The notes under the pieces were generated by a model. The model made no database searches and was not told where the DNA came from. It worked only from the letters and a program-made list of their open reading frames with translations. DNA of 62,373 nt from the NCBI GenBank assembly GCA_027013145.1, contig JALUXX010000030.1:1-62373 (forward strand), given 5' to 3'. The position numbers were made by a program, and so were the translations under genes. Shown here one piece after another: positions 24,261 to 34,008 of this stretch. The stretch's first letter is position 1. Every line of letters starts with the position of its first letter. This stretch comes from Gammaproteobacteria bacterium (GTDB taxonomy: Bacteria > Pseudomonadota > Gammaproteobacteria > 21-64-14).

Positions 24261-27020
24261 CTACGCGTTGCGGCGCCCGCGCAGCAGGCGTTTCTCCAAC
24301 TCGACCAGCAACAGGATCGCGCCGCCGGCGACGGCGATTCGCGCCCAGTGCGCGGCGTCGAGGGCGTCGGAGCCGAACAGCGCCTGCAGGGGCGGCGCGT
24401 AGGTGAACAGGCCCTGCAGGGCGAGCGCCAGCGCGATCGCGAGCAGGGCATAGCGCCCGCCCGCGAGGCCGCCGCGCCCGAGCGCGGCGCGCGTGAAGCG
24501 GCGCGCGGCGAGGAGATAGAAGGCCTCGAAGCTCATCAGCGCGTTCACCGCCACCGTGCGCGCCGTCTCCAGCGGCGCGCCGGTGCCGCGTTCCCACAGG
24601 AACAGGCCGTAGCTCGCCGCCACGAGCAGGAGCGAAACGAAGGCGATGCGCCACAACAGGAAGGCGGAGAGCAGCGGTTCGTCCGGCGCGCGCGGGCGCC
24701 GGTGCATCACCGCGTCCTCGGCCGGTTCGAAGGCCAGCGCCAGCGCCAGCGTCACGGCGGTGATCAGGTTGACCCACAGGATCTGCAGCGGCGTGATCGG
24801 CAGCGGGCGCCCAAGCAGTACCGCGACGACGATCATCGCCGCCTGCGCCGCGTTGGTCGGGAGGATGAACTGGATCGCTTTGCGCAGGTTGTCGTAGACG
24901 GTCCGGCCTTCCTCCACGGCGGCGGCGATGGAGGCGAAGTTGTCGTCGGCGAGCACCACCTCGGCGGCCTCCTTGGCGGCCTCGGTGCCCTTGCGGCCCA
25001 TGGCGATGCCGACGTCGGCGCGGCGCAGGGCGGGGGCGTCGTTCACCCCGTCGCCGGTCATCGCCACCACGGCGCCGGTGCGTTGCAGGGCCTGGACGAG
25101 GCGCAGTTTGTGTTCGGGTGCGGCGCGCGCGAAGACGTCGGTACGCCGCGCCGCCTCATCGAGCGCCGCGTCGTCAAGGGCGTCGAGTTCCGGTCCCGTG
25201 AGCACGGTATTCCCCGCGATCCCGAAGCGCCGCGCGACGGCGCCCGCCGTGGCTGCATGATCGCCGGTGATCATTTTCACCCGGATCCCGGCCCTCCGGC
25301 AGCGCGCCACCGCCGCGAGGGCCTCGGGCCGCGGCGGATCGACGATGCCGACGAGGCCGAGCAGCGTGAGCCCCCCCTCCAGGTCCGCGAGGTGCAGGGT
25401 GGTCCGCTCCGCGTCCAACGGCGCGAAGGCCAGCGCCAGCACCCGGAGGCCCGCGTCCGCGAGCGACCCGGTACGCGCATGCCAGCGGCGCGGATCGAGC
25501 GGGCGCCCGGTGCCCTGGGCGCGTTCGGTAGTGCACAGCGCGAGGAGGCGTTCGGGGGCGCCCTTGACGCAGACGAAGGCGTGGCCGGCGCGGTCGTGGT
25601 GCAGCGTGGCCATGAGGCGTTCGCGGGCGTCGAACGGGATCGTGTCGCGGCGCGGATGGGCGGCGCGCTCGCCCTCCGGATCGAGCCCGGCCTTCGCGGC
25701 GAGGAACCACAGCGCGATTTCCATCGGATCACCCAGCGGGGCCGGCGGATCACCCAGCGGGGCCGGCGGATCACCCAGCGGGGGCGCTGTCCCGCCGGCG
25801 GTGTTCACGGCGGCGTCGTTGCAAAGTACCCCGACGCGCGCGAGTTCGAGCAGTTCGGGGGCGGAGGAGGCCTCGATCGACACGCCCGCGCGCGCGAAGC
25901 CGCCGTGCGCATCGTAGCCGACGCCGCCGACCTCGTAGTCGCCTTCGGCGGTGGCGACGGCCTGGACCGTCATCTCGTTACGGGTCAGCGTCCCGGTCTT
26001 GTCCGAGCAGATCACGCTCACGGCGCCGAGGGTCTCGACCGCGGGGAGGCGGCGCACGATGGCGTTGCGCCGCGCCATGCGCTGCACGCCGATCGCGAGC
26101 GTGATCGTGAGGATGGCCGGGAGGCCTTCCGGGATCGCGGCCACCGCCAGCCCCACCGCCGCCAGGAACATCCCGGCGGGTTCGTGGCCGAAGCGCCAGA
26201 TCCCGTACCAAAGCGTCGCGCCGGCGATGGCGAGGATGGCGGCGCTCAGGCGCCGGCCGAAGACCGCCATCTGCCGCAGCAGCGGGGTGGTCAGCGGCTG
26301 CACCTCGCGCAGGAGCGCGCCGATGCGCCCGACCTCGGTCGTCTCCCCGGTGGCCACCACCACGCCGCGGCCCTGGCCGGCGAGCACCAGCGTCCCTGCG
26401 TAGGCCATGTCCCGGCGCTCGGCGAGCGGCGCCTGGGACGCCACGGGGCCCGGCTCCTTGGCGGCGACCTGCGACTCGCCGGTCAGGACCGCCTCGTCGA
26501 TCTGCAGCAGGCGCGCATGGATCAGCCGCAGGTCGGCCGGCACGCGGTCGCCCGGCTGCAACAGCACGATGTCCCCGGGGACCAGGTCCGCGGCCGGGAT
26601 CTCGACGCTGCGGCCGGCGCGCAACACGGTCGCGCGCGGCGCCAGCAGTCCGCGGACGGCGTCGAGGGCGCGCTGCGCCTTGCCCTCCTGCACGAAGCCG
26701 ATCAGGGCGTTGATGACGACGACGCCGAGGATCACGCCCGCGTCCACCCAGTGGCGCAGGGCGAGCGTGAGCGCCGCGGCGCCGAGCAGCACGTAGATCA
26801 GGGTGTCGTGGAACTGGGCGAGGAAGCGGGCGAGGGGGCCGCGGCGCACCGGGGCGGCGAGGCGGTTGGATCCGTAGCGCGCGCGCCGCGCGGCCGCCTC
26901 TCCGGCGTCCAGCCCCGCCGCCGATGCGCCCAGGCGTTCGAGCACCTCCTGCGCCCGGAGCGCGTGCCACGGCGGCCCGGGATCGACCGGGGCGGTGTCC
27001 TGCGGCGTCATGCCCGACAT
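24261..27020 (-). CDS. P2-type cation-transporting ATPase
   Basis: A 919-aa P-type ATPase. It has an N-terminal cation-ATPase segment (WHALRAQEVLERLGAS), an A-domain LTGES, the PEGLP motif in M4 (AAIPEGLPAILTITLAIG), the phosphorylation site CSDKTGTLTRN, MITGDHAATA, TGDGVNDAPALRRADVGIAMG, and six C-terminal helices. PEGLP marks the Ca2+/Na+/H+ (type II) group; the transported ion cannot be read with certainty. ATG 27020 follows GGAGGGAGCGACG. The GDPxE motif of the nucleotide-binding domain is preceded by a threefold PLGDPPA repeat (see the repeat feature). It looks intact and monocistronic. Confidence 0.92.
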   Translation of the reverse strand: MSGMTPQDTAPVDPGPPWHALRAQEVLERLGASAAGLDAGEAAARRARYGSNRLAAPVRRGPLARFLAQFHDTLIYVLLGAAALTLALRHWVDAGVILGVVVINALIGFVQEGKAQRALDAVRGLLAPRATVLRAGRSVEIPAADLVPGDIVLLQPGDRVPADLRLIHARLLQIDEAVLTGESQVAAKEPGPVASQAPLAERRDMAYAGTLVLAGQGRGVVVATGETTEVGRIGALLREVQPLTTPLLRQMAVFGRRLSAAILAIAGATLWYGIWRFGHEPAGMFLAAVGLAVAAIPEGLPAILTITLAIGVQRMARRNAIVRRLPAVETLGAVSVICSDKTGTLTRNEMTVQAVATAEGDYEVGGVGYDAHGGFARAGVSIEASSAPELLELARVGVLCNDAAVNTAGGTAPPLGDPPAPLGDPPAPLGDPMEIALWFLAAKAGLDPEGERAAHPRRDTIPFDARERLMATLHHDRAGHAFVCVKGAPERLLALCTTERAQGTGRPLDPRRWHARTGSLADAGLRVLALAFAPLDAERTTLHLADLEGGLTLLGLVGIVDPPRPEALAAVARCRRAGIRVKMITGDHAATAGAVARRFGIAGNTVLTGPELDALDDAALDEAARRTDVFARAAPEHKLRLVQALQRTGAVVAMTGDGVNDAPALRRADVGIAMGRKGTEAAKEAAEVVLADDNFASIAAAVEEGRTVYDNLRKAIQFILPTNAAQAAMIVVAVLLGRPLPITPLQILWVNLITAVTLALALAFEPAEDAVMHRRPRAPDEPLLSAFLLWRIAFVSLLLVAASYGLFLWERGTGAPLETARTVAVNALMSFEAFYLLAARRFTRAALGRGGLAGGRYALLAIALALALQGLFTYAPPLQALFGSDALDAAHWARIAVAGGAILLLVELEKRLLRGRRNA
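25725..25787. repeat. 21-bp tandem repeat, three units, inside the ATPase gene
   Basis: The units 25725-25745 and 25746-25766 are identical and 25767-25787 differs near its end. The unit encodes PLGDPPA in frame, so the conserved GDP motif appears three times in a row before MEIAL. The repeat keeps the reading frame. Confidence 0.9.
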
Positions 27021-27108
27021 CGTCGCTCCCTCCGGGGGCGGCCCTGCGGGCAGTATGGCATCGCGCCCGCAGGACCGGGTCGGCGATCGGCGCGAAGCTT
27101 GATCGAGG

Positions 27109-27636
27109 TCACGAAGCGGCGCGACCGGCGCGGCGGGCCGCGCGGAACGCGGCGAGTTGCGCGTCGGCCCAGGCGTCGGCCTCGATCTCGGTGTTGCGGC
27201 CGGGGATCTGGCGCGTCGCGCGCAGGAAGTGGAACGCCTCGTGGGCGAAGATCCACACCAGCGCCTGATCGAGGTCCCCGAGCCGCGTGCGCCCGCGCAC
27301 CTGGATCCACTCGCGCCCGGTACGCGGGTCGTAGAGCCAGGCCCCGCGCCGGCACCCGCGCGGCAGCGGGGGAAAGGAGCCGTCCGGGGCGCGGTACAGC
27401 GGCGGGCGCCGCGTCGTCGTGGTGGTGGGGAAGGGGCCGGGGAGCTTGCAGGCGATGCGGAAGGTGGGGCGCTCGCGGGTGGGCAGATGACACCACCCGT
27501 ACACGCCGCGGTAGCGCGGACTGCCGTGGTCGATGCGCACCCACTCCAGGCGTGCGGTATCGTGCCGCGCGAGCAGCGCACCGATCCATTCGAGTCCGGC
27601 CGCGGCCGGGGCGTTCAGGCGTACGTGCAGTTTCAT
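27109..27636 (-). CDS. Putative HExxH metalloprotease-like protein
   Basis: A 175-aa protein of no family I recognise. The key visible feature is HEAFH (near residue 131) in WIFAHEAFHFLRATRQIPG, followed by NTEIEADAWADAQLAAF. An HExxH helix with an acidic E-x-E-A-D about 20 residues later resembles gluzincin/SprT-like zinc sites. It has no signal peptide, so it is cytoplasmic. The start ATG at 27636 begins a β-strand-like MKLHVRLNAPA. It lies 20 bp after amtB on the same strand and may be cotranscribed with glnK-amtB. Zinc binding and proteolysis are inference. Confidence 0.65.
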   Translation of the reverse strand: MKLHVRLNAPAAAGLEWIGALLARHDTARLEWVRIDHGSPRYRGVYGWCHLPTRERPTFRIACKLPGPFPTTTTTRRPPLYRAPDGSFPPLPRGCRRGAWLYDPRTGREWIQVRGRTRLGDLDQALVWIFAHEAFHFLRATRQIPGRNTEIEADAWADAQLAAFRAARRAGRAAS

Positions 27637-27656
27637 CCGCAACGCCCGCGGCGGGC

Positions 27657-28967
27657 TCAGAGGTTGTAGCCGCTCTCCTCGTGCAGCGCCAGATCGAGTC
27701 CCTCGGTCTCCTGTTCCGGCGTGACCCGCAGGCCGATCACCGCGTCGAGGACCTTGAGCAGGACGTAGCTGACGCCGCCCGACCAGATGAGGGTCGCGAC
27801 GACGCCGAGGATCTGCACGAGGACCTGATGGCCGATGCCGACCCCGGGCGCGAGCCCGGCCCCGCCCAGCCCGGTGGCGGCGAACACGCCGGTGAGCGTC
27901 GTCCCGAGCATGCCGCCGACGCCGTGGACCGGGAAGACGTCGAGGGAGTCGTCGACGTGCAGCGTGCGTTTGACGAACTGGGTGGCGGCGAAGCAGACGA
28001 CCCCGGCGCTCGCGCCGATCGCCAGGGCGCCGAGCGGCCCGACGTAGCCCGAGGCGGGGGTGATCGTCCCGAGGCCGGCCACCATGCCGGTGACGATGCC
28101 GAGCACGCTCGGCTTGCCGAACACGACCCACTCGCACCCCATCCATGCGAGGCAGCCGGCGGCGGCGCCGATGTGCGTGGCCAACATGGCCATCCCGGCC
28201 GCACCGTCGGCGGCCAGCGCACTGCCGGCGTTGAACCCGAACCAGCCGACCCACAGCATCCCGGCCCCGGCCACCGTCATGGTGAGATTGTGCGGCGGCA
28301 TCGCGGTGTCGGGGAAGCCGCGCCGGCGCCCAAGCACCAGCGCGGCGACCAGGGCGGCGACGCCGGCGTTGACGTGCACGACGGTGCCGCCCGCGAAGTC
28401 CAGCAGCCCCATGCGCTGCAGCCAGCCGCCGCCCCAGACCCAGTGGCACACCGGCGCGTAGACCAACACCAGCCACAGGACGCTGAAGGCGAGCATCGCC
28501 GAGAAGCGCATGCGCTCGGCGTAGCCGCCGACGATCAGCGCCGGGGTGATGATGGCGAAGGTCATCTGAAACATCACGAACACGCTCGTCGGGATGTGGC
28601 CGTGCACGCTGTCCGCGCCGATACCCGCGAGCAGCGCGCGGCCCAGCCCGCCGATCCACGGCTGCCAGCTCCCGCCGTCGCCGAAGGCCAGGCTGTAGAC
28701 GGCGAGCAGCCACAGCACCGAGACCGCAGCGGTGATCGCGAAGCACTGCATCAGGATGGAGAGGACGTTCTTGGTGCGCACCAGCCCGCCGTAGAACAGG
28801 GCCAGCCCCGGCAGCGTCATGAACAGGACCAGGGCGGTGGCGGTGAGCAGCCAAGCGGTATCGGCCGGGTCGATCCCGGTGCCGGCGGCGAAGGCGGGGG
28901 CGGGCAGCAGACAGGCGAGCAGCAACGGCGCGCCGAGCCGGCGGCACGACCTGGGCGTCGGTCTCAT
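27657..28967 (-). CDS. amtB: Ammonium transporter AmtB
   Basis: A 436-aa Amt/Rh channel with a signal peptide (LLLACLLPAPAFA) and 11 helices. The twin pore histidines are in GGTVVHVNAG and FPVHGVGGMLGT; the Amt family pattern is in LALFYGGLVRTKNVL and FGFNAGSALAADG. The cytoplasmic tail (RVTPEQETEGLDLALHEESGYNL) is the standard regulatory tail. It conducts NH4+/NH3 and is gated by the trimeric PII protein encoded 53 bp upstream. The order glnK-amtB is the usual one. Confidence 0.96.
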   Translation of the reverse strand: MRPTPRSCRRLGAPLLLACLLPAPAFAAGTGIDPADTAWLLTATALVLFMTLPGLALFYGGLVRTKNVLSILMQCFAITAAVSVLWLLAVYSLAFGDGGSWQPWIGGLGRALLAGIGADSVHGHIPTSVFVMFQMTFAIITPALIVGGYAERMRFSAMLAFSVLWLVLVYAPVCHWVWGGGWLQRMGLLDFAGGTVVHVNAGVAALVAALVLGRRRGFPDTAMPPHNLTMTVAGAGMLWVGWFGFNAGSALAADGAAGMAMLATHIGAAAGCLAWMGCEWVVFGKPSVLGIVTGMVAGLGTITPASGYVGPLGALAIGASAGVVCFAATQFVKRTLHVDDSLDVFPVHGVGGMLGTTLTGVFAATGLGGAGLAPGVGIGHQVLVQILGVVATLIWSGGVSYVLLKVLDAVIGLRVTPEQETEGLDLALHEESGYNL

Positions 28968-29020
28968 GGGCACTTTTCTCGTTCTGTGGTTCTCGATCGA
29001 TCGGCGGGTCCGGTCGGGGA

Positions 29021-30272
<1,252 letters not shown>

Positions 30273-30335
30273 GCGGTCGCCGGCCGACGCCCCGGCCCGG
30301 GTCCACTCGCGCCGGGGCGGGCCGGTCCCCCCACC

Positions 30336-30348
30336 CCCGCTTCGCGGG
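30336..30348 (+). terminator. Small hairpin after the NERD gene
   Basis: CCCGC, loop TTC, GCGGG, then TTAAAG. The five-base GC stem with a short A/T tail is weak, but it sits in the only gap before the next gene. Confidence 0.22.
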
Positions 30349-30441
30349 TTAAAGCGGTCCCGTCCGGGGCCGATAGTCCTCCTGGATCGCCGACCGAGGC
30401 GCGCGCCCGCGGCGTGCGCCGTTGACCCCCAGGGAGGATGC

Positions 30442-31839
30442 ATGTCGATCCCCGAAACCGTGGCCCGCTACCTGCAGCAGCGGCATGTCCCGTTCCGCGA
30501 GCTGCCGCACGCGCCCACCGAGACCCTGGAGCAGGCCGCCGCGGCCGCGGCGGCGCCGTTCAACCGCATGGCCCGTACGGTGATCCTCAAGGGCCCGAAA
30601 CGGATGCTGATGGCGGTCCTTCCCGCGGCCCATATCCTCGATTTCCAGGCGCTGTGCCAGGAACTCGATACCGACCTGACGCCGGCCTCGCCCGAAGAGG
30701 TGGCCGGCATCTTCCGCGACTGCGATCCCGGGGTTCCCCCGCCCCTGGGCGAGGCCTTCGGTCTCCCGGTCATCCTCGACGAGGGGCTGCTCGGGTTCGA
30801 GGAGGTGTTCTTCGAGCCGGGCAGCCGCGGCAGCCTCGTGGCCATGCGCCCGCACGAGCTGCTCAAACTCCAGCCCGAGGTGTGGCGCGGGCGTTTCGCG
30901 CGCCCGGTGATCGACCTGGTGCGCCCGGACTTCGATCTGGAACCCGGCGGCGACCTGCGCGCGGCGGTGCAGCGGTTCACCCCGCAGCGCATCCGCGACC
31001 GGATCCAGGAGATCCATGATCTGCCGCCGATTCCGGAGATGGCCCATCGGCTCCTCGAGCTGAGCCTCAATCCGCTGGCCGACGCCGACGACCTCGCCGA
31101 GGTGGTCGAACTCGATCCGAGCCTCGCCGCGCAGGTGGTCAGCTACGCCACGTCGCCCTTCTACGGATATCGCGGCCGCGTGGACTCGGTGCGCGACGCC
31201 ATCACCCGCGTGCTCGGCTTCGACATGGTGATGAACATGGGGCTGGGCATCGCCATCGGCAAGTCGCTGCGGGTGCCCGCCGAGGGACCGCTGGGGATGC
31301 GCGGGTACTGGCGCCACGCGATCTACACCGCGGCCCTGACCGAGCGCCTCGCCACCTCGCTGCCGCGCGAGTTCCGCATCCGGCCCGGCATGGCCTATCT
31401 CGCCGGGCTGCTGCACGACTTCGGTCACCTGCTGCTCGGTCACGTCTTCCGTCCGGGCTTCACCCTCCTGAACCGGTTCATCGAGGTCAATCCCGAGATC
31501 CCGATCACCGACCTCGAGACCTACGTCCTCGGCGTGCGCCACGATCAGATCGGGGCGTGGCTGATGCGTTCGTGGGGGATGCCGGAGGAACTGCTGGTCG
31601 CCGTGCGCTGGCACCATCACGAGGAATACTGGGACCAGCACGCGCTCTATTCGCACCTCGTCCTCGTCGCCGACCGTCTGCTCAAGCGCCACGGGATCGG
31701 GGACGCGCCGGACGGCGAGCTGCCGCAGACGGTGCTCGAAATGTTGGAGCTGAGCGAGGAGCAGGCGCTGGTGATCCTGGGCTACGTCATGGAATCGTGC
31801 GAGGCGCTCGACAACCTCGTGCGCCAGCTCGCCGCCTGA
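30442..31839 (+). CDS. YbaK/ProX-like domain fused to an HDOD signalling domain
   Basis: A 465-aa two-domain protein. Residues 1-150 are YbaK/aminoacyl-tRNA-deacylase-like: MSIPETVARYLQQRHVPFRE, ARTVILKGPKRMLMAVLP, FGLPVILDEGLLGFEEVFF. From about 190 to the end is an HDOD domain (LPPIPEMAHRLLELSLNPLADADDLAEVVELDPSLAAQVV) with an HD pair in YLAGLLHDFGHLLLGHVF and a later WHHHEEYW. HDOD proteins act in signalling without known catalysis. The deacylase-like part could bind a misacylated tRNA or another ligand. ATG 30442 follows AGGGAGGATGC. Fusions of this kind occur in other proteobacteria but their role is not established. Confidence 0.82.
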   Translation: MSIPETVARYLQQRHVPFRELPHAPTETLEQAAAAAAAPFNRMARTVILKGPKRMLMAVLPAAHILDFQALCQELDTDLTPASPEEVAGIFRDCDPGVPPPLGEAFGLPVILDEGLLGFEEVFFEPGSRGSLVAMRPHELLKLQPEVWRGRFARPVIDLVRPDFDLEPGGDLRAAVQRFTPQRIRDRIQEIHDLPPIPEMAHRLLELSLNPLADADDLAEVVELDPSLAAQVVSYATSPFYGYRGRVDSVRDAITRVLGFDMVMNMGLGIAIGKSLRVPAEGPLGMRGYWRHAIYTAALTERLATSLPREFRIRPGMAYLAGLLHDFGHLLLGHVFRPGFTLLNRFIEVNPEIPITDLETYVLGVRHDQIGAWLMRSWGMPEELLVAVRWHHHEEYWDQHALYSHLVLVADRLLKRHGIGDAPDGELPQTVLEMLELSEEQALVILGYVMESCEALDNLVRQLAA

Positions 31840-31896
31840 GCGCCCGCAGAGCCGATCCGGTCTCGATCCCCTGCCGACTCCGCCGCGCCGCCGCCG

Positions 31897-32457
31897 CTAC
31901 CGCCCGAGGAGGGCGGCCTTGAGGTCCCCGCTCGCCGGATCCGGACCGAGCCAGATGCGCAGCAGGGCGCGGTAGAAGTCGTCCCCGGGGATGATGCCGC
32001 GCACCCGCCCGCGTACCGTCACCCGCGTCCCGCGTCCCGGGAGCGCGTCCAGCAGCACGACGTCGCCGCGGCGCACCGTATCGAACAGCGCGTTGAAACG
32101 CTCGATGCGCGGTCGCAGGGCCGCGTACTCCGCGCGCGAGAGGTTGTCCCGGAACCCTTCGTCCCAGGCGCGCGCCATGCGCGCGCCGCTGAGTGAACGA
32201 TAGAGGAAGTGCATCCACACCCGTTTCGGTCCCGGCTCGGCGAGCACCGCCGCGGCGGAGTCGGCGCGCCGGACCAGGTACAGCGCGGCCACGTAGATGT
32301 GGAAGAAGTACTTGGTCCGCAGGCCGGCGCCGTTGAGCACGAGCACCGGACCGTCCGCCACCGGCCGCGCGCGCGGCGGGACCGCGACGCCGGCGACGGT
32401 CGCGGCCTGCACCGGCGCGGTCGCCGCCAACAACACCAACAACCACAGGATGCGCAT
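31897..32457 (-). CDS. Chalcone-isomerase-fold periplasmic protein
   Basis: A 186-aa protein with a cleavable signal peptide (LVLLAATAPVQA) and the chalcone-isomerase-like pattern: LVLNGAGLRTKYFFHIYVAALYL, WMHFLYRSLSGARMARAWDEGF, and a C-terminal GIIPGDDFYRALLRIWLGPDPAS. Bacterial members are thought to bind fatty acids or small hydrophobic ligands rather than isomerise chalcones. ATG 32457 follows GGGGGAGAACGCG. It converges on the HDOD gene and is a single-gene unit. The role is inferred from fold only. Confidence 0.82.
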   Translation of the reverse strand: MRILWLLVLLAATAPVQAATVAGVAVPPRARPVADGPVLVLNGAGLRTKYFFHIYVAALYLVRRADSAAAVLAEPGPKRVWMHFLYRSLSGARMARAWDEGFRDNLSRAEYAALRPRIERFNALFDTVRRGDVVLLDALPGRGTRVTVRGRVRGIIPGDDFYRALLRIWLGPDPASGDLKAALLGR

Positions 32458-32660
32458 CGCGTTCTCCCCCGATCCCCCGCTCCAGTATAGGCCGCGCCCG
32501 CCGCGCCGGCCCCTTCAGTTCCGCGGCTCTGCGACCGATGTATCGGGGGAGGGCGCCACGGCGGCCCAACCCCCGAATCGGGAAGCCGTCCCGGAGTCCA
32601 ATCCAGCGACGGGCGCTCGTCCGGGCCCCCGGGCCCGCGGCCAAACGACGGAGCAAGGCC

Positions 32661-32885
32661 ATGAAAAAGCAGCCTTTGCAGATGGTGGTGATCGATCTCG
32701 AGAACGGCCGGCGCGGGGTCTTCGTCGGCCGCCCGCTGGTGCCCGACGACTGGGCGGACGACGATTTCCAGGTGGAGAACGTGTGGTTCACCGATGTCCA
32801 GCAGATCCCGGAGGGGGTCACGCTGGAGCAGATCACCGATTTTACCCTCGATCAGGTCGACTACCTGACCCGTACCCGCCAGTGA
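32661..32885 (+). CDS. Small acidic hypothetical protein (74 aa)
   Basis: A 74-residue soluble protein beginning MKKQPLQMVVIDLENGRRG, with an acidic middle (DDWADDDFQ) and a C-terminus of alternating hydrophobic and acidic residues (LEQITDFTLDQVDYLTRTRQ). It has no signal peptide, Cys or known motif. The start is supported by GGAG 8 nt upstream of ATG 32661. Its composition is ordinary for a small regulatory or adaptor protein. I do not recognise it. Confidence 0.68.
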   Translation: MKKQPLQMVVIDLENGRRGVFVGRPLVPDDWADDDFQVENVWFTDVQQIPEGVTLEQITDFTLDQVDYLTRTRQ

Positions 32886-32941
32886 CGCCCGGGCGCGACC
32901 CGTCTGCGGACGCGACCGCCGCCCGTCGCGGAGATCGCGGT

Positions 32942-32969
32942 TTGCACTACGCACCGTAGCGGCTACAAT
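32942..32969 (+). promoter_or_regulatory. Candidate sigma-70 promoter of the lamin-tail gene
   Basis: TTGCAC (32942-32947) and TACAAT (32964-32969) with a 16-bp spacer, 61 bp before the ATG at 33031. Confidence 0.4.
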
Positions 32970-33030
32970 CGGGTCACGGGCAGGATGCCCGTGCCTTCAT
33001 GGACGACGGGAATTCACAAGGAGGTGTGTC

Positions 33031-33705
33031 ATGTATCGAGTATCCCTGTCGGGGCGGCGCGTCCGTGCCGCCGCCGCAACCGTGCTGTCGCTCCTGGGTC
33101 TCCTCTTCATCCCGGCCGCGCAGGCCGCGCTGCTCCTCTCCGAGGTCCTCTACGACGCCGTCGGGTCGGACAACGGGGCGGTGTTCGTCGAACTCGCGGG
33201 GGCGCCGGGGACGGTGCTCGACGGTTTCCGGCTGGAAGGGATCAACGGGGCCGACGGCCGCGTCTACCTGACCGTGCCGCTCGCCGGGACGATCCCGGCC
33301 TCGGGGCTGTTCGTGGTCGCCGACGATGCCGGCGGCGGCACCACCGCCGTGGCCAGCGCCGATCTGGTGGTGAACTTCGACTTCCAGAACGGGCCCGATT
33401 CCATCGTGTTGCGGGACCCCGCCGACCGGATCGTCGACGCCCTGGGCTACGGGACCTTCCCGGCCGGGAGTTTCTTCGCCGGCGAGGGACGCCCCGCGCC
33501 GGATCCCGCCGCCGGCGCCAGCCTGGCGCGCGGCCCCGGGCTGCCCGACAGCAACGACAATCTGCGCGACTTCGCGGTGTTGGACGTCCCGACCCCGGGC
33601 GCGGCCCCCGGCGCCGCGCCGGTACCGTTACCGGCCGCGGCCGTTCTGCTGCTGTCCGGGATACTCGGGCTGGTCCCGGTCGCGCGTCGTCGCCGCGGGA
33701 CCTGA
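33031..33705 (+). CDS. Secreted lamin-tail-domain protein with VPLPAA/CTERM sorting tail
   Basis: A 224-aa exported protein. The signal peptide (TVLSLLGLLFIPAAQAA) is followed by a lamin-tail (LTD) domain: LLLSEVLYDAVGSDNGAVFVEL, FVVADDAGGGTTAVAS, FDFQNGPDSIVLRDPADRIVDALGYG. The C-terminus is a textbook exosortase-type tripartite tail: VPLPAAAVLLLSGILGLV, then ARRRRGT. Such proteins are processed by an exosortase and displayed or released at the surface; no exosortase gene is in this window. An excellent ribosome binding site (AAGGAGGTGTGTC) fixes the start. It is followed by a strong hairpin at 33721. Confidence 0.85.
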   Translation: MYRVSLSGRRVRAAAATVLSLLGLLFIPAAQAALLLSEVLYDAVGSDNGAVFVELAGAPGTVLDGFRLEGINGADGRVYLTVPLAGTIPASGLFVVADDAGGGTTAVASADLVVNFDFQNGPDSIVLRDPADRIVDALGYGTFPAGSFFAGEGRPAPDPAAGASLARGPGLPDSNDNLRDFAVLDVPTPGAAPGAAPVPLPAAAVLLLSGILGLVPVARRRRGT

Positions 33706-33720
33706 GCGCGGTCCGCCCAC

Positions 33721-33749
33721 GGCGGCGCCCCGCGTGCCGGGGCGCCGCC
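33721..33749 (+). terminator. Strong GC hairpin after the lamin-tail gene
   Basis: A perfect 12-bp stem (GGCGGCGCCCCG / CGGGGCGCCGCC) with a five-base loop, 15 bp after the stop codon. There is no T run, so termination may be only partial. Confidence 0.5.
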
Positions 33750-34008
33750 TCCCGGTCCGGGCGACCCGGCGGCCGGTGCTTCCGGGCGGAATTGGCATTC
33801 GACTTTCATTTTGGTGTATAACCTCCTACTATCAGGGCGAATAAAGATTCAAGCGAATAATCGCCGAAGGACGGCGGCATAACCATCCGGGCCTCGAACC
33901 CGCGCGGCCGTCGGCGGCGCGGGCATCGGGAGGGACCGCCGCCGGTGCGGATTCGATCCGACCGGCCCCGGCCCCGTCCGCAACGCCCGGTGCGCAGGAG
34001 AACGACCG
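33750..34008 (+). other. Intergenic region before the GGDEF-EAL gene
   Basis: This region is A+T-rich at 33795-33860 (TTTCATTTTGGTGTATAACCT), suggesting a promoter. TATAAC at 33817-33822 has TTGGCA 19 bp upstream, a spacer longer than ideal. Nothing else is recognisable. Confidence 0.3.
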
